This document shows, piece after piece, positions 1 to 6,936 of a DNA stretch of 10,199 nt. Below the pieces are notes generated by a model. That model had not been told where the DNA came from and did no database searches. It saw only the letters and a program-made list of their open reading frames with translations. Each line of letters begins with the position of its first letter. The stretch's first letter is position 1. The translations under genes were made by a program, and so were the position numbers. This DNA is from Pseudomonadota bacterium (GTDB lineage Bacteria; Pseudomonadota; Alphaproteobacteria; Caulobacterales; Caulobacteraceae), in assembly GCA_023434015.1 (NCBI GenBank), contig JAEYTM010000202.1:1-10199 (forward strand), read 5' to 3'.

Positions 1-102
1 GGGCGTCCGGGCCGGCCCCGCTACCCGCGTCTGTCGACGACCCTGACCGCCGGCGCCTGCATTTCTCTGGCGCTGGCCCTAGAGCAGGCGCTCAAGGCCT
101 AG
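1..102 (+). CDS. C-terminal fragment of an unidentified protein
   Basis: Frame 1 is open from the window edge to a TAG at 100-102 and encodes 33 residues ending LALALEQALKA. The tail is a hydrophobic/alanine-rich helix-like segment preceded by a short Arg/Pro-rich stretch. The start and nearly all of the gene lie outside the window, so I do not recognise the family. Its stop overlaps the stop of the opposing pdeM gene by 4 bp, a tight convergent arrangement that supports this being a real gene end. It could still be a chance open frame, since high-GC DNA has few stops. Confidence 0.45.
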   Translation, partial: GRPGRPRYPRLSTTLTAGACISLALALEQALKA

Positions 103-833
103 TCGTCGCTCAGCGACCGCCAGCCGATGGCGTGGACGCGCCCGGCCCCGAGCGCCGCCGCCAGGGGCGCCCGGCCGAACAGTCCTGAAAAGGCCCGGTC
201 CCGCACGTTCAGTCCGCCGGCATAGGCCCCGAACGCCGGCAGCACGACCCGCTCGGCGTCGGTGACAAAGCAACGTCGCCGCACCACGCCCCGCAGGCCC
301 CGCACGCGGGCGGCCGGGTGCAGATGGCCGGCCACCTCGCCCACCTGTAGGCCCGCCTGCGGTTCGTGACGCAGGACGAGGCCGCAGAGCTTCAGCTCAT
401 CGGCGGTCTCGCCGGGCAGGGCCCGGGGGCCGTCGGCGTCGTGATTGCCGACCACCCAGATCAGCCGCCGGCCGCGGGCGAGGGCTCGCAGCCTTTCGGC
501 GTCGTCGGCGGCGAGCCGGCTCTCCGACTTTCGATCATGGAAGGTGTCGCCCAGCAGGACGACGACGCTCGGGGCCAGGGCCGCGACCTCCGCCTCCAGC
601 CGGCCCAGGGTCTCGCGCGTGTCGTAGGGCGGCAGCATCTGGCCGCGTGCGGCGTAGCTTGAGCCCTTCTCCAGATGCAGGTCGGCGACCACCAGGGCGC
701 GTTCCGCCTCAAGCCACATGGCGCCAGAAGGCCGCAGCGCCACCTCCGTCGCGGTGAGGCGCAGGCGCAGCGAGCCGCAGGAGGGCGAGGCCGTGACATC
801 ATAGGCGAAGGCGGGCGGGGCGACGGCGTTCAA
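99..833 (-). CDS. pdeM: Ligase-associated DNA damage response endonuclease PdeM (metallophosphoesterase)
   Basis: A 244-residue calcineurin-like metallophosphoesterase. The metal-binding signature is complete and in order: D51-x-H53 (VADLHLEKG), G95-D96 (GDTFHD), G129-N130-H131-D132, H156 (LRHEP) and G169-H170-L-H172. This fits the PdeM family, small cytoplasmic phosphoesterases encoded next to an Lhr-like DEXH helicase and often an ATP-dependent DNA ligase; a nuclease role in DNA repair is inferred from that association. The start is TTG at 833-831. It overlaps the helicase TGA as TTGA, and an in-frame stop at 845-843 leaves no upstream alternative, so the two genes are probably translationally coupled. 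A GAGG about 8 nt upstream may act as the ribosome site. The 3' end overlaps the convergent gene at 99-102. No ligase gene follows, because the next gene is on the other strand. Confidence 0.9.
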   Translation of the reverse strand: MNAVAPPAFAYDVTASPSCGSLRLRLTATEVALRPSGAMWLEAERALVVADLHLEKGSSYAARGQMLPPYDTRETLGRLEAEVAALAPSVVVLLGDTFHDRKSESRLAADDAERLRALARGRRLIWVVGNHDADGPRALPGETADELKLCGLVLRHEPQAGLQVGEVAGHLHPAARVRGLRGVVRRRCFVTDAERVVLPAFGAYAGGLNVRDRAFSGLFGRAPLAAALGAGRVHAIGWRSLSDD

Positions 834-3295
834 CTCACGGCCTCAGCGATCAGGTCTTCTTCGGCTTCCCGCAGGATCATGTCCCCTGCCTGGCCGCCCG
901 GCGAGCGCTCCTTGCCGATCTCCAGCAGGATCGGCACCGAGAACGGCGAGAGGTGCTCCAGCGCCGCGTGACGGATCCTGCCACGGATGCGCGCCAGCAT
1001 CTGCCCCAGGCGCGCCACGTCGATGAGGCCCGTCGCCGCATCCTCCCGCGCGCATCGCAGTAGCAGGTGGTCGGGCTGATGGCGGCGCAGCACGTCATAG
1101 ATCAGGTCGGTGGAGAAGGTGATCTGCCGGCCGGTCTTCTGCTGCTCGCCCGGGAAGCGCCGCTCGATCAGGCCGGCGATCACCGCACAGCCCTTGAAGG
1201 CGCGCTTCATCATGAAGCTCTCGGCCAGCCAGTCCTCCAGGTCGTCGCCCAGCATGTCCTCGGCGAACAGCTGGTCGAAATCCAGGCCGTCGAGAGGGTT
1301 CAGGGCCCAGATGGCCATGGCGTAGTCGTTGCACACGAAGCCCAGCGGGGCGGCGCCGGCGCGCTCGAGCCGCCGGGTGAGCAGCATGGCCAGGGTGGTG
1401 TGCGCCAGACGGCCCTCGAACGGATAGACGACCATGAAGTGACGCTTCCCGCGCGGGAAGGTCTCCAGCAGCATCTCGTCCTCCTCGGGGATCACCGAGC
1501 GGTCGCGCTGGATCTCCAGCCATTCGCGCACGTCCGAGGGCAGCACCTTCCAGTGCTCCTGGTCGTACATCAGCCGGCGAACCCGCTGGGCGAGGAAGGT
1601 GGACAGGGCGAACTTCGAGCCGCCCCAGGACGGCATCTTGGGGTCGGCATCGTTGGCCGGCGTGACCAGCACGTCGAGGTTGGTGACCGCTACCAGCCGC
1701 CAGACCTGGCCGGCGAAGACGAAGGTGTCGCCGGGGTCGAGCATTTCCAGCATGCCCTCCTCGACCTCGCCGATCTTGCGTCCGCCCCGCCCGCCGCGGC
1801 CGGCCATCCGGACCGAAAGCACGGCCGGCGAGACGATGGCGCCGACGTTCAGCCGGTGGCGCTGGGCGGTCTGGGCGTCGCGCACCTTCCATAGCCCGTC
1901 GGGGCCTTTCACGATCCGGCGGAAGCGATCGTAGGTCTTCAGCGCGTAGCCGCCGGTGGAGACGAAATCGACCACCCGCTCGAAGTCCTCCCACGACAGG
2001 TCGCGATAGGGGCCGGCGGTGCGGACCTCGTCATAGAGGGCCAGGGCGTCGAAGGGCTCCGAGCACGCGCAGCCCATGACGTGCTGGGCCAGGACGTCGA
2101 GCGCGCCGACCCGTGGCGGATCGCCGTCCAGGGTGTTCTCGGCGATGGCTTCGCGGGCCGCCTGGCACTCCAGCATCTCGAATCGGTTGGCGGGGACGAA
2201 GAGGGCGCGGCTGGGCTCGTCCAGCCGGTGGTTGGCGCGGCCGATCCGCTGCACCATCCGCGAGGCGCCCTTGGGCGAGGCCAGCTGGATGACAAGGTCG
2301 ACGTCGCCCCAGTCGATGCCGAGGTCGAGGGTGGAGGTGCAGACCACCGCCCGCAGTTCGCCGCGGGCCATGGCCGCCTCGACCTTGCGCCGTTGCTCGG
2401 CGGCCAGGCTGCCGTGGTGCAGGGCGATCGGCAGGCTGTCCTCGTTCAGCCGCCACAGCTCCTGGAAGGCGAATTCCGCCTGGAAGCGGGTGTTCACGAA
2501 GACCAGCGCCGTGCGCGCACCCCTGATGACTTCGTAGACCTCCTGCATGGCGTGCTGGGCCGTGTGGCCCGCCCACGGCACCCGTCCTTCCGACAGCAGC
2601 ATGTCCACCACCGGCTCGGCGCCGGCCGGCCCGCGGACGAGGTCGACGGGCCGGTCGCCGTCATGCGTTCCCATCCAGCGCTTGATGACCTCCGGATCGT
2701 CCACCGTCGCCGACAGTCCGACGCGGCGCATGCGCGGGGCGAGCTGCTGCAGCCGAGCGAGGTCCAGGGCCAGCAGGTCGCCCCGCTTGGAGGAATGCAG
2801 GGTGTGAATCTCGTCGAGGACCACGCAGGACAGGTTCTCGAAGAACAGCCGCGCGCCTTCCCAGGCGCAGAGCAGGGCGAGCTGCTCGGGCGTGGTCAGC
2901 AGGATGTCCGGCGGCTTCAGCCGCTGACGCTGTCGTCGTGCGACGCCAGTGTCGCCGGTGCGCGACTCCGCCACCACCGGCAGACCCATCTCCAGGATGG
3001 GCGCCGTCAGATTGCGTTCGACGTCGACGGCCAGCGCCTTGAGTGGCGAGATGTAGAGGGTGTGAAGGCCGGGGTGGACGTTGGGCCTCGGCCGTTCGGA
3101 AAGCTCGATGAGGCTTGGCAGGAAGCCGGCCAGGGTCTTGCCCCCGCCGGTGGGGGCGATCAGCAGGGCGTCGCGCCCGGCCGCCGCCCGCTCCACCATG
3201 GCCAGCTGATGCGCACGCGGGCTCCAGCCCCGTCCAGCGAACCAGTCGGCGAACTTCGGGGGAAGCAGAGCGGCGGCGGGACCGGCGTCAGCCAT
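830..3295 (-). CDS. Ligase-associated DNA damage response DEXH-box (Lhr-like) helicase
   Basis: An 821-residue superfamily 2 helicase with all core motifs. Motif I (Walker A) is APTGGGKT at 47-54, Ia is ISPLKAL at 82-88, TTPEQL is at 134-139, motif II is DEIH at 161-164 and motif III is SAT at 195-197. RecA domain 2 has FVNTR (266-270), HHGS (293-296), STLDLGIDWG (321-330) and motif VI QRIGRANHR (349-357). The long C-terminal part, roughly residues 380-800, matches the winged-helix and DEAD/H-associated regions typical of Lhr-type helicases. The length is normal for the shorter, ligase-associated branch, which lacks the long C-terminal extension of full-length Lhr. Expected role: ATP-driven translocation and unwinding of DNA during repair, with PdeM as partner. 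The start is the ATG at 3295. No strong Shine-Dalgarno precedes it, and a promoter-like element ends only about 7 nt upstream. pdeM follows with a 4-nt overlap; the upstream gene on the same strand ends 55 bp away. Confidence 0.93.
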   Translation of the reverse strand: MADAGPAAALLPPKFADWFAGRGWSPRAHQLAMVERAAAGRDALLIAPTGGGKTLAGFLPSLIELSERPRPNVHPGLHTLYISPLKALAVDVERNLTAPILEMGLPVVAESRTGDTGVARRQRQRLKPPDILLTTPEQLALLCAWEGARLFFENLSCVVLDEIHTLHSSKRGDLLALDLARLQQLAPRMRRVGLSATVDDPEVIKRWMGTHDGDRPVDLVRGPAGAEPVVDMLLSEGRVPWAGHTAQHAMQEVYEVIRGARTALVFVNTRFQAEFAFQELWRLNEDSLPIALHHGSLAAEQRRKVEAAMARGELRAVVCTSTLDLGIDWGDVDLVIQLASPKGASRMVQRIGRANHRLDEPSRALFVPANRFEMLECQAAREAIAENTLDGDPPRVGALDVLAQHVMGCACSEPFDALALYDEVRTAGPYRDLSWEDFERVVDFVSTGGYALKTYDRFRRIVKGPDGLWKVRDAQTAQRHRLNVGAIVSPAVLSVRMAGRGGRGGRKIGEVEEGMLEMLDPGDTFVFAGQVWRLVAVTNLDVLVTPANDADPKMPSWGGSKFALSTFLAQRVRRLMYDQEHWKVLPSDVREWLEIQRDRSVIPEEDEMLLETFPRGKRHFMVVYPFEGRLAHTTLAMLLTRRLERAGAAPLGFVCNDYAMAIWALNPLDGLDFDQLFAEDMLGDDLEDWLAESFMMKRAFKGCAVIAGLIERRFPGEQQKTGRQITFSTDLIYDVLRRHQPDHLLLRCAREDAATGLIDVARLGQMLARIRGRIRHAALEHLSPFSVPILLEIGKERSPGGQAGDMILREAEEDLIAEAVS

Positions 3296-3330
3296 CCCGT
3301 CGCCTATAGCACGTTCCCGTTACGTTTCAC
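3296..3330 (-). promoter_or_regulatory. Putative promoter of the helicase-pdeM operon
   Basis: Reading the minus strand, a -35-like GTGAAA (3330-3325) is followed after 16 nt by TATAGG (3308-3303), itself part of GCTATA. GCTATA resembles the Caulobacter housekeeping -10 consensus (GCTAN...). The predicted transcription start falls about 7 nt after the -10, essentially at the ATG at 3295, so the message would be leaderless or nearly so. That agrees with the lack of a clear Shine-Dalgarno. The -35 is only a 4/6 match, so this is a sequence-based inference. Confidence 0.4.
3313..3327 (-). promoter_or_regulatory. LexA-like box, one mismatch (GTTC-N7-GTTT)
   Basis: The plus strand reads GTTC, seven bases, GTTT. 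The alphaproteobacterial LexA operator is the direct repeat GTTC-N7-GTTC, so one base differs. The site lies in the spacer of the putative helicase promoter, where a repressor would block RNA polymerase. Single-mismatch matches are common by chance, and another occurs at 3804-3818, so the support is position and gene function rather than the match itself. Confidence 0.25.
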
Positions 3331-3350
3331 GCCCCGTTGGCGCCGGATGG

Positions 3351-3731
3351 TCAGCAGGGGTAGTCGCGGCGGATGACCACGCTGCGACCGATGTAGGGAT
3401 CGTAGACCCGCTCGCGGCTCTGGCAGACCCGGTAGCGCGGCGGCGGGCCGTAGCCATATCCGGGTCCGTAGGCGTAGGCCGGCGCATAGGCGCGGCCGTA
3501 ACCCCGCCCGTACCCGCGGTCGTAATAGCTGCGGGAATTGTTGTTGCCGGCGATGGCTGCGCCGAGCGCCAGGCCGACCACGCCGGCAGCGATCGCCACG
3601 CCAGCGTCGTTGTTGTGGTGCCGGCGGCCGTAGTCGCCGCGATAGGGACGGGCTTCGGCCGGGGCGGCGGTGGCGGCGACGGCGCCGCCGAAGGTGATGG
3701 CGGCCATCGCGGCCGCGAGAGATCTGCGCAT
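3351..3731 (-). CDS. Small exported Gly/Tyr-rich protein of unknown function
   Basis: A 126-residue protein. Residues 1-28 form a signal peptide (MRRSLAAAMAAIT..., likely cleaved after an Ala-x-Ala near 26-28). A short basic/His-Asn segment follows (33-41), then a glycine-zipper hydrophobic stretch at 44-62 (AGVAIAAGVVGLALGAAIAG). Residues 68-100 are low-complexity Gly/Tyr/Arg/Pro, and the conserved-looking tail at 102-126 has cysteines C103 and C126 that could pair. I chose the ATG at 3731 because GGAGG sits 6 nt upstream (3742-3738). A longer open frame to 3926 exists, but it would bury the signal peptide. It is probably periplasmic or outer-membrane associated. The glycine zipper resembles small envelope or stress proteins, but I cannot name a family. 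The downstream helicase seems to have its own promoter, so co-transcription is uncertain. Confidence 0.8.
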   Translation of the reverse strand: MRRSLAAAMAAITFGGAVAATAAPAEARPYRGDYGRRHHNNDAGVAIAAGVVGLALGAAIAGNNNSRSYYDRGYGRGYGRAYAPAYAYGPGYGYGPPPRYRVCQSRERVYDPYIGRSVVIRRDYPC

Positions 3732-3737
3732 CTCAAG

Positions 3738-3742
3738 CCTCC
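3738..3742 (-). promoter_or_regulatory. Shine-Dalgarno deciding the start at 3731
   Basis: The minus strand reads GGAGG, then six bases, then ATG at 3731. This is the best ribosome site in the region. It selects the start that begins with a clean signal peptide over the in-frame upstream starts. Confidence 0.75.
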
Positions 3743-3752
3743 AGTCACTTGT

Positions 3753-3770
3753 CGTCGCCATCGGGCGACG
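3753..3770 (-). repeat. Perfect 7-bp inverted repeat in the leader of the small exported gene
   Basis: CGTCGCC and GGCGACG flank a 4-base loop, ending 10 nt upstream of the GGAGG ribosome site. The repeat lies in the divergent gap 3732-3900 and would form a GC-rich hairpin in the 5' leader of the minus-strand gene if transcription starts upstream of it. It could be an mRNA-stability element or an operator. The rest of the gap holds a weaker 5-bp inverted repeat at 3809-3823 and an isolated TATTCT (3869-3874) ahead of the plus-strand gene, with no well-spaced -35. Confidence 0.35.
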
Positions 3771-3900
3771 CGCCTCAGTTTGCGACTTTCGGATCGCCAG
3801 CCTGAACCCCGCCTGAATGGCGGCGTCAGGTTCGCGCGCCTTGCCACGCTCCCGGATGCATCCAACTGTATTCTCGACACCCAGCGCGGGAGAGAGCGAC

Positions 3901-5046
3901 ATGAATCCAGCCGCCGAGTTCGACATCGTCGTCTATGGGGCGAGCGGCTACACCGGCCGCCTCGTCGCCCGATATTTCGCGGCCCGTTACGGCTCTGGCC
4001 AGGGTGTGCGCTGGGCGCTCGCCGGCCGCGACAGGGCCAGGCTGGAAGCGGTGCGGGACGAGATCGGCGCGCCGGCCGATACGCCCCTGATCGTCGCCGA
4101 CGCGGCCGACCCCGGCTCCCTGGACGCCATGGTCCGACGGGCGAAGGCGCTGATCACGACGGTGGGGCCGTATCAGCTCTATGGCGACGCCCTGATCGCC
4201 GCCTGCGCCGCGGCGGGAACGGACTACCTGGACCTCTGCGGCGAACCCAACTGGATGCATCGCACCATCGCCGCGCACGATGCGGCGGCCAAGGCCAGCG
4301 GGGCGCGGCTGCTGCACTCCTGCGGCTTCGATTCCATCCCGTTCGAACTTGGGGTGCTGTTCGCCCAGGCGAACGCCAGGGAGCGTCTCGGCCACACGGT
4401 TTCCCGGGTGAAGGGGCGTCTGCGGGCCATGCGCGGCGGCCTCTCCGGCGGCACCGCCGCCAGCGGACGCGCCACCATGGCCGCGGTCCAGAAGGACCCC
4501 ACCCAGTTCGCCCTGCTGGTCGATCCCTTCGCCCTGACGCCCGGTTTCCGAGGTCCCGAGCAGCCGCGGGGCGACAAGCTCGAGCACGATCCAGACCTGG
4601 GCGCCGACGTCGGCCCGTTCATGATGGCGGCGATCAACACCAAGAACGTCCACCGTTCGAACTATCTTATGGGCCACCCGTACGGGGCCGACTTCGTCTA
4701 CGACGAGATGGCGGTGGTCGTGCCCGGCGCGCCGACCGGCTTCTCCGACCTGGCGGCGGGCGGTCCCAAGCCCGGAGAAGGGCCCACCGAGGATGAGCGT
4801 GAGAACGGCTTCTACGACATCGTCTTCATCGGCCTCGACGGCGAGGGCGGCAAGGTGCAGGTCGCGGTCCGGGGCGACAAGGACCCCGGCTACGGTTCGA
4901 CATCGAAGATCATCGCCGAGACAGCTCTCTGCCTGATCGAATCCGATGTCCCCGGCGGAATCTGGACGCCTGGCGCGGCCCTGGGTGTGGCGCTTGTGGA
5001 ACGGTTGCAGAAAAACGCCGGCCTCAGCTTCACCGCGGAAAGCTAG
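3901..5046 (+). CDS. Saccharopine dehydrogenase-like / trans-acting enoyl reductase family protein
   Basis: A 381-residue oxidoreductase with an N-terminal Rossmann NAD(P)-binding fold. The glycine motif is GASGYTG at 13-19 (FDIVVYGASGYTGRLVARY), followed by AGRD at 41-44. Hallmarks of the family follow: TTVGPYQLYGDALIAAC (86-102), GTDYLDLCGE (106-115) and HSCGFDSIPFELG (139-151), with the conserved C-terminal block GGIWTPGAALG (352-362). Members include mycobacterial trans-acting enoyl reductases and many uncharacterised proteins; true lysine-pathway saccharopine dehydrogenase activity should not be assumed. The protein is probably cytoplasmic or peripherally membrane associated, and its substrate is unknown. 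I chose the ATG at 3901 because GGGAGAG lies 6 nt upstream and the Rossmann strand begins seven residues later. An upstream in-frame start at 3817 would add 28 unstructured residues. No partner gene for fatty-acid or polyketide synthesis is adjacent. Confidence 0.85.
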   Translation: MNPAAEFDIVVYGASGYTGRLVARYFAARYGSGQGVRWALAGRDRARLEAVRDEIGAPADTPLIVADAADPGSLDAMVRRAKALITTVGPYQLYGDALIAACAAAGTDYLDLCGEPNWMHRTIAAHDAAAKASGARLLHSCGFDSIPFELGVLFAQANARERLGHTVSRVKGRLRAMRGGLSGGTAASGRATMAAVQKDPTQFALLVDPFALTPGFRGPEQPRGDKLEHDPDLGADVGPFMMAAINTKNVHRSNYLMGHPYGADFVYDEMAVVVPGAPTGFSDLAAGGPKPGEGPTEDERENGFYDIVFIGLDGEGGKVQVAVRGDKDPGYGSTSKIIAETALCLIESDVPGGIWTPGAALGVALVERLQKNAGLSFTAES

Positions 5047-5056
5047 GCCATTCGGC

Positions 5057-5071
5057 CGCCGCATTGCGGCG
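5057..5071 (+). terminator. Short hairpin after the oxidoreductase gene, possible weak terminator
   Basis: CGCCGC and GCGGCG form a perfect 6-bp stem with loop ATT, 10 nt after the stop at 5046, followed by AATTAAGTT. There is no proper T-run, so efficient intrinsic termination is doubtful. Confidence 0.3.
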
Positions 5072-5096
5072 AATTAAGTTCCGCTGCTGGCGACCG

Positions 5097-5117
5097 GGCT
5101 CACAATGGAGGTGAGCC
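5097..5117 (+). repeat. Perfect 7-bp inverted repeat upstream of the PBP gene
   Basis: GGCTCAC and GTGAGCC are separated by 7 bases (AATGGAG), centred about 33 bp before the GTG start of the penicillin-binding protein. It could be an operator or a leader hairpin. No convincing -35/-10 pair is visible in this 93-bp gap. Confidence 0.35.
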
Positions 5118-5127
5118 GACGCCTTCC

Positions 5128-5131
5128 GGAG
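5128..5131 (+). promoter_or_regulatory. Shine-Dalgarno for the GTG start at 5140
   Basis: GGAG lies 8 nt upstream of GTG at 5140. An in-frame TGA at 5134-5136 rules out any longer N-terminus, so this site fixes the start. Confidence 0.6.
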
Positions 5132-5139
5132 CCTGACGC

Positions 5140-6936
5140 GTGATCGCCCTTTTCGCCGCCGCATCCATGGCCTTCGCCGCGCCGGAACTGCCGCGCCTGC
5201 CGCCGATCCGGCGAGACCCTCAGATCACCTATGTGGACCGCAACGGCGCCCTGCTCGGCGTGCGGGGCGGCCGCTACGCTCCGCCTGTGGACGTGGCCCG
5301 GCTGCCGGCCCATGTGCCCGCCGCCTTCGTGTCGATCGAGGACCGCCGGTTCTACGAACACACCGGCTTCGACCCCATGGGCATGGCCCGCGCCGTGGTG
5401 GTCGGCGTCGAGGCGGGAAGGCTGACCCAGGGCGCCTCGACCATCACCCAGCAGCTGGCGCGCAACCTGTTCCTGACGTCCGACCGCACGGCGGAGCGCA
5501 AGGCGCGCGAGCTGGTGCTGGCGGTGCAGCTCGACCGAACCTACTCCAAGCGTCAGATCCTCGGCCTCTACCTCAGCCGCGTCTATTTCGGCTCCGGCGC
5601 CTATGGCATCGAGGCCGCGTCGCAACGCTATTTCAACAAGCCCGCTGCGCGGCTGACCATCGCCGAGGCCGCGCTTCTTGCCGGCCTGCTGAAGTCCCCG
5701 ACCAACTACAATCCGATCGTCCATCCCGAGGCCTCTCGGCAGCGGACCCGGCTGGTGCTCGACGCGATGGTCGAGACCGGCGCGATCACCTCCGCCCAAC
5801 GGGCCCAGGCGGTCGCCAACCCGGCCAAGGTCCAGCGGGTGTCGCCCACGGCCGGCGCCCAGTATTTCGTCGACTGGACGGACAAGCAGGTGCGCGGTCT
5901 CGTCGGTGCGCCGAAGCAGGACCTGGTGGTCGAGACCACCCTCGATCTCGCCGTGGAGGCCGCCGCCGCCAGCGCGGCGCGCAGCACGGTGGAGCGCTAC
6001 AAGGGCCAGCGCGCCGCCCAGGCCGCGGTGGTGGCCATGGACGGGTCCGGCCGCGTGCGCGCCATGATCGGCGGGGTCGACTACGCCAGCGCGCCATACA
6101 ACCGCGCCGTGGATGCGCGGCGGCAGGCCGGGTCGGCCTGGAAGCCGTTCGTCTATCTCGCCGCCCTGGAAGCCGGTCGCACGCCGGACATGCCCGTCGT
6201 CGACGAGCCGGTGACCATCGCCGGCTGGACGCCCAGCAACTACGATAACGGCTTCCTCGGCGAGATCACCCTGGAGCAGGCGGTGGCCCGCTCGGTCAAC
6301 ACCGTGGCCGCCCGCATGGCCGACGAGGTCGGCCGTGGCGCGGTCGCCGGCGCCGCCCGGCGCCTGGGCATCGCCTCGCCGGTGAACACCGACCCGGCCA
6401 TGGCGCTCGGCACCACCCTCGTCTCGCCGCTGGAGATGACCCAGGCCTATGCGGCGCTCTCCAATGGCGGGCGTCGGGTCGCCCCCTATGGCGTCGAGCG
6501 CATCCGCGCGACCAGCGGCGGCGTGCTCTATCAGCATCGTGCGGTCGCGCAGGCGCAGGCCGCGGCCAATCCGCCGCTCAGTGAACTGAACCGGATGCTG
6601 CGCACCGTGGTCACCGGGGGCACGGGCACGCGCGCGGCGATCCCGGGCTACGACCTCGCCGGAAAGACCGGCACCACCTCCGACTACAAGGACGCCTGGT
6701 TCTGCGGATACACGGGCGGCCTGGCCTCCTGCGCCTGGATGGGCCGTGACGACGGGACGTCGATGGGGCGGATCACCGGGGGCGGCGCCCCTGCCGAACT
6801 GTGGCGCAGCTATATGACCGTGGCGCTGAAACGCATCCCGGTGCAGGCGATCCCAGCCGGGCCGTCGCCGCCGCCTCCACCCGAACCGCTGGACGCTCCG
6901 GCCGAGGTCGCCCTCAGCGCGGCGCCGTCCCCGTAG
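5140..6936 (+). CDS. Class A penicillin-binding protein (transglycosylase/transpeptidase), compact form
   Basis: A 598-residue bifunctional peptidoglycan synthase. The GT51 glycosyltransferase domain spans about 45-225. Its catalytic glutamate is E67 in SIEDRRFYEH, with GASTITQQLARNL at 98-110, the K121/E124 motif, and YFGSGAYGIEAASQRYF at 149-165. The transpeptidase domain spans about 255-560 with SxxK at 332-335 (SAWK), SxN at 385-387 (SVN) and KTGT at 509-512. It should polymerise lipid II and cross-link stem peptides in the periplasm. It is shorter than PBP1a-type enzymes (about 800 residues), lacking their extra inserted domain, and ends in a Pro-rich tail (575-583). The GTG at 5140 is fixed by GGAG 8 nt upstream and an in-frame stop just before it. 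The N-terminus is odd: only about 13 hydrophobic residues (MIALFAAASMAFA) precede the domain, with no basic cytoplasmic tail or normal transmembrane helix. The 3' end overlaps the convergent propeller gene by 23 bp. Confidence 0.92.
   Translation: MIALFAAASMAFAAPELPRLPPIRRDPQITYVDRNGALLGVRGGRYAPPVDVARLPAHVPAAFVSIEDRRFYEHTGFDPMGMARAVVVGVEAGRLTQGASTITQQLARNLFLTSDRTAERKARELVLAVQLDRTYSKRQILGLYLSRVYFGSGAYGIEAASQRYFNKPAARLTIAEAALLAGLLKSPTNYNPIVHPEASRQRTRLVLDAMVETGAITSAQRAQAVANPAKVQRVSPTAGAQYFVDWTDKQVRGLVGAPKQDLVVETTLDLAVEAAAASAARSTVERYKGQRAAQAAVVAMDGSGRVRAMIGGVDYASAPYNRAVDARRQAGSAWKPFVYLAALEAGRTPDMPVVDEPVTIAGWTPSNYDNGFLGEITLEQAVARSVNTVAARMADEVGRGAVAGAARRLGIASPVNTDPAMALGTTLVSPLEMTQAYAALSNGGRRVAPYGVERIRATSGGVLYQHRAVAQAQAAANPPLSELNRMLRTVVTGGTGTRAAIPGYDLAGKTGTTSDYKDAWFCGYTGGLASCAWMGRDDGTSMGRITGGGAPAELWRSYMTVALKRIPVQAIPAGPSPPPPPEPLDAPAEVALSAAPSP

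Noticed and set aside
2081..3376. 431-codon open frame on the plus strand opposite the helicase
   Set aside because: Shadow of the helicase gene, caused by GC-rich codon structure. It shows no recognisable domain, while the opposite strand has every helicase motif.
3455..3545. Repetitive Gly/Tyr codons that look like a DNA repeat
   Set aside because: Explained by the low-complexity GY-rich segment of the exported protein; there is no exact unit repeat suggesting a CRISPR or other DNA element.
3804..3818. GAAC-N7-GAAT, another one-mismatch match to the LexA box, in the gap between the small exported gene and the oxidoreductase
   Set aside because: Neither neighbour is a repair gene and no promoter element is aligned with it. 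It shows that single-mismatch matches arise by chance and tempers the other two sites.
3826..5064. 412-codon minus-strand open frame opposite the oxidoreductase
   Set aside because: Antisense shadow; the plus strand has the Rossmann motif and conserved family blocks.
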